Part shown: in pieces, positions 52,107 through 62,876 of the stretch | Layout: every line of letters starts with the position of its first letter | Position numbering within the stretch: the first letter of the stretch is position 1 | Program-made: the position numbers and the translations under genes | Notes under the pieces: generated by a model | What the model saw: only the letters and a program-made list of their open reading frames with translations | Told to the model about the DNA's origin: nothing | The model's database searches: none | NCBI GenBank assembly: GCA_016801845.1 | Contig: CM028928.1 | Coordinates: forward strand, 10,956,827-11,020,826 | Direction of reading: 5' to 3' | Origin: Polydactylus sextarius | Lineage: Eukaryota > Chordata > Actinopteri > Polynemidae | Length of the DNA stretch: 64,000 bases

Positions 52107-52130
52107 TTTTTTTTTTTTTTTTTTTTTTTT
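52107..52130. repeat. poly-T tract (24 bases)
   Basis: An uninterrupted T run, 68 bases after a perfect hairpin at 52010-52039. Confidence 0.85.
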
Positions 52131-53697
52131 ATAAACATGACTCTAACAGAAAGAAATAGGTCATTGCACCCTACTTAAAAGCTTTTTATTATTGTTGAGT
52201 TCTGCAGTAAGTGATTTTTTTCTGCCTTTATCTCAGTATATATCGTACTTGCAGATGAAGTGATTCGGGGCAGTCAGTGATGTGAGGCTATCTGGTCACT
52301 TGCTGCTAGTAGACACGTGCCACGCTGCAGCACAAACACACATCTAATGAATATGGAACCATTACGCTTGAATTCGTCAGCTATTAGAACACGTGCGCAC
52401 CCAGACACACTTGTGCCAGTGAGTATTGAATGTTCTCTATGCAGACAAATCTAATCCACTAATGTGGCTAACCCACATCCAGAGGCTCACAATGATTAAA
52501 TGCTACAGTCCAAACTCACACACTAACACGCTTTGCCCTGGCTTCAGCTTCCTGCAGACACACACACACACACAAAACCCATTTAAATCAGCGCTCTGTT
52601 CTGTAATCTCATCAGCAGCTCAGTCATAACACACACTAGCTCAAGGACAGGCTGACCAGTCAAGCGAGAAGCGATCAGTAAATAGTGCAACTTAGTTCTC
52701 CCTCTCTGTTTTGAGTGACTTGGTGGCATTGGTTGTTTTTGTTCTGCTCTCTCTTCACATTTCACTGTTATGCTCTGCAGCATATATTTTCTATTTGTCC
52801 TCCTTTAATTTGTCACAACTACTGCCCATAGCACAGTAAAATCGAAGAAATCACATGAGAAATAAAAAATCGGAACGGGATCACCAAGCACAGCGTTATA
52901 TATTTTACGATAGTTTCCTGTTAACCGGGTACGCAGACACAACAAGATGTAGTTTTTACAGTTTAATGAGAATAAAGTAACAGAAAAGGGATCAAATTAT
53001 TAGTGGAAGACCAAAGAAGAATCTGCAACAAAATAGAGGAAGGGAGAGGAGACCCAGCGAGACAAGGGAGTGAATGCAGGAAACCAAACAAGACTCAGGT
53101 TAACGTTGGATTAGAGTGGGAAGTTTACAGGGTTCATGGGGCTGCAGTAGCGGAGATGTCACAGCAGAGTCAAAGGGAGTTTTTAAAGTGCAATGTCTTA
53201 GGCAGCAGGTCCTCAAGGCAGAGTATGTGAGCAACGAGTAAACAGACAAAAGGACATTAACTAGAGCGAAAACTGAAACAACTAGGCAAAGTCTGGCCAA
53301 GTTACCACGCAATAGAACATTATGATCTGACATCAGTTTAGAGTGAATCTGGCTTAAAATCTGAGGGCTGGATTGTGGGAAGAGAAACTACGCTGGTTGT
53401 GCCGGTACCCAGGTGAGCGAGAACCCACGCCTTGTGACCTAGATTTAGACAGACCAGGAGAAGAGACAGAGGCCGAAAAAGGGGAAGGACACAGACACAT
53501 GCAGGAAATTTGAGAATGGGCTACCAAAGCCTCATAACAGTATGTGAAAATGAACTTTAAACACTGTCACTATGGAAAACAACACTTATATGTTATATGT
53601 TGACATATATATTTCTTTTAAATGTTATCGAGTCCATAAGCATTTGAAGTGACACAATTTTTGTTATTCTGACTGTTACACAAGCAATGGATCTGAA

Positions 53698-53780
53698 ACA
53701 GGGAGCAGTGGTAGCTTAAAGGTTACAGGAGCAAACTTTTGTCTGGAAAGTCACAGGCTGGTTGGTGGTACCTTTAAGGT
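53698..53780 (+). repeat. possible SINE head, degraded
   Basis: GGAGCAGTGGTAGCTTAAAGG resembles a tRNA-derived A-box region, and GGCTGGTTGGTGGTACC stands where a B box would be. Neither is a clean match, so the call is tentative. Confidence 0.3.
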
Positions 53781-53782
53781 GT

Positions 53783-54060
53783 TTAGTTCCCAGCAAGTCG
53801 TTCAAGGGTTTCACTAGACACAGGGTGTTGTTGCTCAATTAAACTACCTTGAATATGCGTGGATGCTGTAGCCTGATACATTTCAGAATTCATCTTACTG
53901 CTATGAATAGTCACATCATCAATAAACTCCAGTGAGCCAGTTCCACTAGCAGCTGTACGTGCCTTAACATTGCCTACACCATGTTTGACAAGATTTTGTA
54001 CTTGTATGTACAAGCCATTCCTTTGCACCTTTTTCCACAATTTTGCTACAAGTTATTATT
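53783..54060 (-). pseudogene. degenerate Tc1-like transposase fragment
   Basis: An 85-residue open frame on the minus strand carries N-L-V-K-H-G-V-G-N-V-K and A-S-G-T-G-S-L-E-F-I-D, then M-N-S-E-M-Y. This is the 'VKHGGGSVMVWGCF.ASGTG.L..IDG.MNS..Y' stretch of Tc1 transposases. The W-G-C portion is lost and nothing catalytic downstream survives. It is a fossil, not a host gene. Confidence 0.65.
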
Positions 54061-57000
54061 GATTAAGTCTGTCCAGAGAATCTTGTTCTAGAACCGGGAA
54101 GGCTTTTTTAAAAATGTTTTCTGGCATCTAAGAGTGCTGCTATCTAAGACTGAAGACTGTCATAAACCCTCTGTATTTACATTGATGAAGGTGAAACAAA
54201 TGAGACAGTCACAGTTCCATCTGAGCTGTCTCTGGATTTTTTAATAGATTCAGCCCTCTGTGCATGCATATGTATGTGTATATCATGGTGCTAGAGTTAA
54301 ATCACACAGACAACCTGGAATTAATTATTTTACTGCTATGGAATTTAATTAAATGCGTATTGGGTTCTCCTTGGTCTCTGGTAATAAGGAAGGAAGGAAT
54401 CTGCCATGTATGTGTGTTGTGTGAACGCTACTGAATGTGAACCTGGAAGCAACATTGTAAACACACAACAGCAAATATTTTCCCTGGAGCTCATTGTGAC
54501 AAGCTACTGTTGTCAGGAGCCACTGAGATAACAGCCGATTGTTTTAAGAATAATTCAGTTCTTTCTTTCACTGGACTGAATTTGCTGTATTTACCTGAGC
54601 TTCATTAGCAGGTTTTGGGGAAATGGTTTTGCTGTGCTTATTGTGACATGTTGAATTGTAGAGGTGTCATTAATTACCCATTCTGCAAACAAACCCACAA
54701 TCTCAAATCACCAGATTGTATGTTATGAAAATATGAAATTCAGACTGAGATGATGGTAGTTGTTGACATTGACTTTGCTGTTTGAGTGTAGAGCGCTGTT
54801 TTGTTTGAATAATTCACATGTTGTCCCTCCTTTCACCCCTTCATGCTATTGTAAACCAGACTGCAGCATTTCGCCGCACATGAATAAAGGCCAGTCAATA
54901 CCTGGGGCTCCTCTATTTTTCCACAGCAACACACACAACCAGTCAGAGTGTCCTACACTGCCCCCGTGAGGGCAGCACCTGCAACTTCCATGTTTGCGAC
55001 GATGATCTATAGTTACATGATGTGTGAGGTGTGGCTGTGTGTATTCACAAGAGAACATTCCCTTTGGTATGTTGTACCAGATGTTGCCTATATAGGGCTG
55101 TGTAGTGACTTTACGGAGGGGGAAAAAAAAGCACCACAATCACTTTTAATGCACTACCCCCACCCTAATGTATCACAGTGTGTGTGTTTTTTTTAAGAGC
55201 TGAGTTTAGCTGTTTCCAAGTACATTTTTTTTTTCTGCAGTGTCCAGGGGGCTTTTTGCATTCTTTCATTATATCTGTCTCAGTCTCCACGGTGATTTGT
55301 CACCATGGATACATCCTCTGTGGCAACAGCTGTCGGCGAGGCAGGTAAAGGTGACGGCTATGATGAGGTGTGACAGCAAATGTATTTTTAGCTTATCAGC
55401 CATGTAGCCACAAAACAATGAGTTCAAACACTTCACAGGACGTTTTTGAAGTGGAAAGATGCACGGAGGCTGATTTGTGAAAGTCTCACATTAGTGTTAG
55501 TGTGGAATAATTATAGCATGTTATCATTGTTTTAATCTCCATCTCTATTGTATACATGATACAGTATCTGATGTAAAAGACTGTGATGGACCTATATATA
55601 TAGGAACAACAACACGGCTGTAAACAAGAGACCTGTACGTTTAAACATGGCGTTGTTTGTAGCTATTATGTGCCACCATTAATAATGAACGATAACATAT
55701 GTTCATGTACCAAGACAACAGTCGGAAATGTCTCCACAGAAATTAATTACAAGTGTTGCAAAACTCCTGGGTGCTAAGACACAGCTAATAACAGTTTAGT
55801 AAATACTTTTAATATAAATGTTCTTAATCCCTGGAGAGCTGTACAAGAGCCGGGTGCACCAGCTGCTTAGGTCAGTGTCAGACAAACTACAACATCCGTG
55901 TATACTATGTGGAGATTTCTGTATTACTAAATTGAAAAGCTTTGCACCACATAAATTAGTCATCACATGGAGATTAGTTCTTACTAATTATTTACACTCA
56001 GTTGCCAGGTGGAAGTCTTCTGTAGCTGACAGAGCCACATGACAGGCAGTTATTAAATAACATGCATCTACAGTATTGGATGATGATGGTAGAAGAACTT
56101 GTAAAATTGATCATTAGATAACATAAATAATACATACACAAGTGATTTGATTGCAAATATGCTTGCATCTACAAGTCAACAGTTAATACCTTAATTACAA
56201 AATGTAACATTTTATCAGTAATGACCATGACAACATTATTTAGTACTAGTCTCTCACAGCCTTACAAATGTAAGCTCATCGCTATGACTTATAACCTAAT
56301 GATGATTCAAATGTCTAGTGTTAAGGAACTTAAAATGCTATTTTTGATCATGTTAGTTAGTTGTTATCCATCGCCACCTTAACTCGAAGCAAGCCCAGAT
56401 GTGTAAGATACTGAAATACTCTTGTTAGATGTTGAGTTGATCACACAGCTTGTGTCAGGTGTTTCTGTGCTCTGATTATTTTTGACCTAGTAACACATAG
56501 CCACTGGGGTGTCTGCCCACCCAGACCTCAGCTGCACTGTCTTTTGTCACAGCAGATTATTTCAAACAACTAGTGACAATGTAATGACACTTTCTATTGC
56601 ATGCTAGAGCGGATTAATAGATTAAAGATCTATTAATCATTCTAACAATATTTTAGTGTCTTCCTGAAGAGCCCTCTCTGGTTTCTGTTCAAGTTTTCTC
56701 TATTTGCTACTACTCTGATTTTATCGTTTATTATTTTTATTAATATATAATATTTTTCCTTTTTTAATGAATATAATTACCAACCATATTAAAACTAATA
56801 CATTATTAATTAATTAATTATTTGCTTAATAAATATGTTAGAAATATTTACAAAACCCCACTTATGTATTCAGAGCTCTAATTTTATGGGACCAAGCGAT
56901 CCCACAGCGATGCATTTTATAGTGTTGGACATGCATAATACTGTCTATGGAAAAAAGCCAAGCCAATTATCATACTTACCTGCAGACTGATAAAAATTTT

Positions 57001-57159
57001 ATGTTACTCATAATATGGCAGTTTGTTCTTCTGACTTTGTTTATGATCATATTGTTAAGATTTCTTCATGACTTAAGAACAATTTGCCAGTCAACAAATC
57101 AAACTCAACTTTTTTGTCGTTTTTGTCTTCTCTGTTCTCCCTCCACCTCTGTGGTCCAG

Positions 57160-57311
57160 CAATGGTTATTCCTGATGGGGCGTCAGAGAAAGCAGGACTT
57201 GGAGATGAGCTGGGAAGTGAAGAAGATCTACTTTACGATGAGTTTCGCGGTTCTGGACATCGTTTTGGACACCCGGGAGGAGGGGGAGGGGAGCAACTAG
57301 CCATCAATGAG
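57160..57311 (+). CDS. arhgef4: arhgef4, shared exon with the APC-binding core motif
   Basis: The acceptor is ctgtggtccag|CA and the donor is AATGAG|gtaggt (phase 0). The protein reads M-V-I-P-D-G-A-S-E-K, then G-S-E-E-D-L-L-Y-D-E-F, then H-P-G-G-G-G-G-E-Q-L-A-I-N-E. It matches vertebrate ASEF directly before the SH3 domain. G-G-E-Q-L-A-I (57285-57305) is the core that binds the armadillo-repeat groove of APC in structural work on the human complex. Binding there relieves autoinhibition of the exchange factor. The seven core residues are fully kept here. The first two bases (CA) accept the one-base overhang of either upstream exon, so this is the point where the long and short isoforms merge. 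The next exon, starting in the SH3 domain, is outside the window. Confidence 0.92.
57285..57305 (+). other. arhgef4: APC-binding core motif G-G-E-Q-L-A-I
   Basis: The seven codons encode the peptide known to occupy the APC armadillo groove in human ASEF. They are intact in this fish sequence. Confidence 0.85.
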
Positions 57312-59797
57312 GTAGGTGATAAGTAGTAGTATGGATTTCACTATGGTTATGATTAAACCTATGACTGGCCTGGAAAAGGAAGGTTTGGGTTGAAGATTAA
57401 AACAGTTGTTGTCATTGTGTGATTGTATAATCTTCATATTCTGATGGCGTACAGAATGTATTTGTGTGTGATCTTGTCTTCTTTGCTGCTACCACTGGAG
57501 GAAAAACATATGAAAGTACTTAACTATCTAAGTTAAATCTTTGAGATGGTTCAGTCACATATAAAAATAGTTTGGTTTAGTTTTAACTGTAGGCTATATG
57601 AAGCCCCAATAACTATTAATAATGTTTCACTGCAGGCTAATGTCCTTTGTTTTGTCTCATTACTCCTTCTGCTCTGCTCCTACAAGCCAAAACTATTACT
57701 GCAGTTTAAAAACAAACAATATAGAGCCTTTGAAAGAGTTAGTGGAGCAGACCTATTGGAGTCAGTTCCTCCAGGAAATAAAAGATTCATTGCTGTGAAT
57801 AAAAGCCCTGAATTCTTATTCACCTCTCCATAACTGTAGAGGCAGGCAAGTGTATCCAGTGCCTGCTTGTCCTTAAACCACCAGTCGTCCTTGAGACTTT
57901 TAATTACATTCATTTAACTGCTGTTCTAAGGTGAAATTAACTTGTACGAAAGGTTGCGAACTAAAAGGTTATGAAAATATGAAATTCAGCAGTCGCACGT
58001 TGTGTGTGGAGTCCGTGGCCAAATCTTAGGGTTGTAGCAAATACAACGCTGCCTGGTCAGAGCAAACGACTGCAAATGGCTCTTTCTGCCTTTTGGCTAA
58101 GTGGGGTGTCAAAAACAACCTCTGAGGCTGCTGGATTATTTGGTTGTCATGGATACCTGGTCTGACTCTGCCTGTGCACAATCTCAGTAAAAATGTGATT
58201 TGCAAAGTAGAATCATGTGTTGTGCTGTTATTCACAATGTGACACTGCAAAAAACGGTAAATATCTGTCACTGAGTTCTGAAGTATGAAATCATTTACTT
58301 ATAGCTGTGGTCTTCTGCACATTATTCCCTCATTAAGTAGAAATTAATCTACACTCAGATAGGTCAGTTCGGTAGAGAGTGAGAGACTGACATCAAAATA
58401 GACTGTGCCAACCAACAGTTTTAAAATACAAGTCTCAACAAAAAAGTGCAGTGTATTTTCTGTCAGACTGTCAGTCTCATGAAGGTGTGGTGAGATTTCA
58501 GATGTCTATAAAGAGATGGGAGGCTGCTGTGTGTGTGTTCATTGTTTGTGGTTGTTTTTATGTGCTTGCTCCTCTTGTGTGAAGATCTGCTACTTTTATC
58601 CATCTTACATTTATGTATTGATAATCTCGTTATCTTGGAGTTTTGGTTGGACAAGACTAACAATTTGAATATTACATTAGGCTCTGAGAAATTATGATAT
58701 TTCTGTGGAAAAAAGTCAGGTGAACTTTTATAGGTTTACTGTGTTGAATCCACCTGCACATTGAGGTCAGGTCCATTGAGAGTTGAAACCACGATAAACA
58801 ACGGCTCACTGACTTCCCCAGATCAGCTGCTACCTGTTTATTACTTGGCTGGATGATCAGTGGAAATGCTGATGCTAATCTATTAAATATACTCTAATAA
58901 AGAGAATTATGCGTCCCCTTAATTTTTTCAACATATTCTTATTCAAATTCAAAATGATTTGTGACTAAATAATGAGAATAACAAGATTTCAACATTTTCA
59001 ACATTGTTACTTAGATGAGCAACGATGTCGCACTGGATGTTCATCGCTATAAACAGATTCACTCTTTGTTTCTTCCCTGCTGTTACTGTGACAGCAAGAG
59101 GTCAGCTTGAATGGATATTAATTATTTTTTATTGAGATTAATATGCTAACCAGCTAGCCCCGGCCTAGCCAGCTCATCTTATCGCTTTCTGATAGTGAGT
59201 CACTACTGTGTACAATCTAACCTGAGGAAGTAGCACTGCTCAGAGGACATATTAAATGTAGATGGTGGTGATGATTGTTAATATTCAAATACAATATGAC
59301 ATTAGAATTTCTGATTTGTGTGTCAGAAATTATAGTCGATTGCTTTCAGTGGTGAGGCACTATTTCTCTAACTAACTATTTCTCTCATCTACTTCAAAGA
59401 TGGAAAATGTATTAATGCTAAATTTATTGAATATTATAATTATTTTATTAAAGGGGGAAAACAAAGAAATATATATATATATATATATATATATTAATGT
59501 GTGTGTGTTTTGTGCTACTATTAAATACAGCAATCTGCTTACACACACATTAAATGAATATGTATGCATCCAATAGCATCAGACCTTATAGCCCTTCTAC
59601 TTCTGCAAAACGTACACACACATCCAAACACAACCTTTTCCCTAGAGATTTCCCCATCGATTATTCTGCATGGCCTCATAATATCCCTCCTCCTGTCCCT
59701 CCCATCCCAATAACTCACCCCACCTCCCTTTCTCATCCTCCCAGAGGTTGCTATGGTCCTGCCTCAACCACTGTGGTATCCAGGATACGCTGACACA
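57312..59797 (+). other. arhgef4: arhgef4 intron, first part
   Basis: No exon seen. An AT repeat lies at 59469-59494. Short open frames (57546-57833, 58026-58271) lack support. Confidence 0.55.
59469..59494. repeat. (AT)13 microsatellite
   Basis: Alternating AT run, followed by a short GT run. Confidence 0.9.
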
Positions 59798-60675
59798 TTC
59801 TGCATCCTGATTGGCTGCAAGCTGTGCAAGGGTGGGCACACAAAAAAGGAAGGGAAGGAAGGGGAAAAAAAAGAGGGTGATCCTGGTACTTAGATGGATG
59901 GCTGAGGCAGCACTGCTCCAGGCAGAACACCGAGCACCATTTTAGCAGGAGCTAAACAGAGAGAAAAGGTGGGCAGAGACAGACAGAGACAGAAGAGGAA
60001 AAAAAAACAAGCCAGGGAGGGAACGAATGGTCAGTTGTTTTTTGAGGTAGAAATGATTGAGCTAATGTAGGCTACAGTGAGAGAAGAACATGCTGGAAAT
60101 CAAGAGGACAGAAGGATAAAAGGAAGAGGAAGGAAGATACGAGGAGGCATGAGCACGAAACGAGAGGATGCTGCATCCCGTCCTCCGTCTTTCATCTTTA
60201 CATCCTGACCGAAAGAGAACGAGAAGAGGAACCTAAAGGAAGAGGAATACAAAATCGGTAAAAGACAGAAAAAAGAACGCGAGGGGAGGTGCCTGTTACT
60301 CAAAGAGGAAAAAGCGAGTAAGGGGGGTGGGGGGTGCTCAGCACGTAACGCACAAAAAAGCTTCACATATTCACACGCTGACACAGATAGGCACCCAGCC
60401 TCCATTGGCAGGCAGGGGCAACACAGGGCATCGGCAAAGTGGCAGGAGAAGCAGAGGAGGCAGCCGTTAGAGCTGAGAGGAGACGGAGAGAAGCACCAGG
60501 GAACGACAGCGGAGATAGTCAAGGAGGAGGACGAGGTGACGTGGTGTGGTGTGGAGGCTCAGCGCTGAGGGAGAGGCGACGGGGGAGGGGCAGCGGAGCT
60601 GAGGAGGAGGAAGAGGAGGAGGCCAGAGGACTGATGGCTCGCGGCAGCGGCACCGGGAGGTGGAGCAGGCAGAGA
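59798..60675 (+). promoter_or_regulatory. promoter and long 5' leader of the small membrane protein gene
   Basis: TGATTGG (59808-59814) is an inverted CCAAT box. Sequence downstream becomes purine-rich and then CpG-rich (60430-60670), unlike the AT-rich intron. Upstream ATGs occur. One (59898-59945) opens a 16-codon ORF ending in TAG, and an overlapping one at 59894 stops after three codons. Upstream ORFs of this kind could damp translation. No TATA box is evident and the start site is not fixed. Whether the leader is spliced is unknown. Confidence 0.5.
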
Positions 60676-60804
60676 ATGGGATTTTTCAACACCATGCTGC
60701 GCTGCAACCTCCCTCCAGAGACACAGAAGGTGGTGGTGTTCTTCATCATGATGCTGCTCATCATCATCAATGTGGTGCTCATGTTCCTGTTGGCCTTCCA
60801 GTAG
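60676..60804 (+). CDS. 42-residue single-pass membrane microprotein
   Basis: The ATG at 60676 has A at -3 and G at +4, an optimal Kozak context. The protein starts M-G-F-F-N-T-M-L-R-C-N-L-P-P-E-T-Q-K. A hydrophobic helix of about 23 residues follows (V-V-V-F-F-I-M-M-L-L-I-I-I-N-V-V-L-M-F-L-L-A-F) and it ends in Gln. Charged residues (R9, E15, K18) lie only before the helix. Cys10 is a possible lipid-modification site. The N-terminal Gly is not a good myristoylation site, because Phe follows it. An in-frame ATG at 60634 would add 14 residues, but its context is weaker (C at -3), and the frame is open without a stop back to 60439. By size, shape and position inside the ARHGEF4 locus it may be the fish counterpart of a vertebrate small integral membrane protein gene at the same locus (SMIM39 is my guess, unverified). 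Function unknown. It would sit in a cellular membrane. Confidence 0.65.
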   Translation: MGFFNTMLRCNLPPETQKVVVFFIMMLLIIINVVLMFLLAFQ

Positions 60805-61430
60805 AGTGCGCACACACACACACACACAGTCACACTCACTCATATATACATTCAACACTCTCTCACACAAACACATACTCACACACACTGTTCGTGGATG
60901 AAAAGACAACATAAACTGAAACACAGAGAGACCTGAAGCAGAGACGGACTGTCCTGTTGATGAGCGGGGCTGCTGGGATTGATGGGTGTCCTACAAGGCA
61001 ACAGGAGAACACAGGTACAACAAGGAGGAGAGGGAAGATCATTTAGTGTGAGAATGGATGTTTTGTGTACATTTGCATCCTGGATACCTTTTAGTTGTTT
61101 TTGAGACATCTGTCTCAAAGATTGTTATTTCTCTTTCCACCCAAATACAGTGGAGCTAATGGAGTTCAGGTTGTGGTGCTTGAGTGTTCAGGCTTGTGAT
61201 ATTCCATGTTTTGCTAAAAACAAACGCTATAAATACACCAAAACGACAATGTGTTGGTCTGTTTCACAGCACTTCCTGATTACCATACTTCATATGTCAA
61301 TTGCTCTCAGACCTGAATGAGTATATTGTGTTATTTAAGATAAAATGTTTATTATTTAGTCAGTATTTAATATTACAGCTGGGGCCTGTACTATGAAGCA
61401 GGTTCAATATTCCAAGAATATCTTTCATTA
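60805..61430 (+). other. 3' sequence of the microprotein gene, with CA repeats
   Basis: Starts with CA-rich stretches (60811-60828, 60846-60888). A CAG|gtaca site at 61012-61017 could serve as a weak donor if the transcript is spliced. No AATAAA signal was noticed in this interval. Confidence 0.4.
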
Positions 61431-62876
61431 CACGATGTTCCAAATTATTATGCAAATAGAATTTCAGTTTCAAACATTTGTTTTTTAGTTTTTCAATGAG
61501 TATTCAATTGTGCTGTTTGTCCTGTCTGTTTAGGTTGTTGACATCATTCTCAGAGACTGGTTTGGTGATAAGTTTCCCAAGTATCCCCAATCAAAGGGAA
61601 ACTACTTAAGGAGGTTAAGGAGGGGAGTATCTTTTGCAGATGAAAAGCATGAAATCGTTCAAAGTCTTGCAAAAGACATGAACACATTGGATGTTTCATG
61701 AATAATTGAGAGAGATTGTCGTACTGTGAACAGATTTTTGTGTGAATCAGAGCACAGACAGGTTCGTTCAGATTAAGGTGCATCGAGGAAAGGCAAAAAT
61801 GACGTATTAAGAGAGCAGCTGTGAGAAAAACAATAATGAGTAGCAAACAAGTAATTGAAGCTAATGGTGCCTCTTGAGTCCCAAGACCCTCTTTATGCAG
61901 GATTCTCCATAAGCTTACAGCTGTGAAAAAATCTGTATTAGCTCACAAACAATACCCACAAGGAAAAACGATTGCAGTGGCCTCAGAAAGACATGGAGAC
62001 TAATTTTCAAATGTTTTATTCACTGATGAATGCCATGCTACACTGGATGGGGCAAATGGGATGGAGTTCTGTATTGTTGGTGGAAGGCCACTATGTCTCA
62101 ACATAACTATTATGTCAGTGATGGAGTGATGTTTTAGGCTGGAATAATGATGAGTGGGTTGATGGGTCCCTTTAGGGTGCCTGAAGGTGTCAAAAAGACC
62201 ACTGCAAAATATTAAGAGTTCCTAACTGAGCATTGCCTGGCATGGTGTAGACAGAAGAACAGAGCCTCTTAGACTAAAATCATTTTCATGCAAGAAAATA
62301 CACATCCCATGCTGCAAGAAACACAATTGAGCTGAGCACTGGTTGCTATGGGCATTGTGGAAGAACCAACCATGATGTGTCCACCATCATCTCCGGACGT
62401 CAACCCTTTTGAGAACCTGCAGAGCATCCGTGAAAGGAAGCATTATGAGGATGGGTGGAAGTTTAACTCTGGGAGGTAATTCTGGCATCCTCAAAATAAA
62501 TACAGGCAGAAACTATACATGGACTTACAAGATCAATGGGTGAGAAAGTTGTTAACATGAAATCAATGAAGGACTCCTATTTTGATTGACTCAATCTGTG
62601 AAGATGTTTTCTGAGAGAAAGAGAAAAAGTATCTCCTAATGCAAAAATATGTAGAAAATAATTTCTACTTTCTTTTCTTTACACACCATTGAGTGTTTTT
62701 GAAATTCTGTTGTGCATAATAATTTGGAACACTGTGTTTTGAGATGTTTTCCAGTTTTGTTTAATGAAATCCAGAATAAAATAAAAATTGTTGAAAATGG
62801 AAAAATCCTATGGATTGTCAATTGCATTGACTGTTTAGACAAAAACAACATTTGCATAATAATTTGGAACATAGTG
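61431..62876 (+). mobile_element. Tc1/mariner-like transposon, near full-length, inactive
   Basis: The terminal inverted repeats are 27 bp with one mismatch. The left one (61431-61457) contains GTTCCAAATTATTATGCAAA, and the right one (62850-62876) contains its complement. TA precedes the left end. Inside, the plus strand encodes transposase remnants in several frames: R-D-C-R-T-V-N-R-F near 61712; F-T-D-E-C-H-A-T-L-D-G near 62018, which holds the D-E landmark; and P-P-S-S-P-D-V-N-P-F-E-N-L near 62380. Multiple stops and shifts disable it. A second copy of the right repeat lies inward at 62712-62730, recalling the inner and outer direct repeats of IR/DR-type Tc1 elements. Confidence 0.8.

Larger units (their letters stand above)
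30744..57159 (+). other. arhgef4: 26-kb arhgef4 intron with transposable element remnants
   Basis: I found no exon with paired splice sites and coding content. The intron holds several repeats, listed separately. The stretches between them (30744-32224, 32310-33010, 34240-35070, 35290-36120, 36630-42280, 43080-50120, 50360-53690 and 54070-57159) show only simple repeats or nothing recognisable. The longest open frames, at 44573-45034 and 36441-36827, look like chance. Confidence 0.55.
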
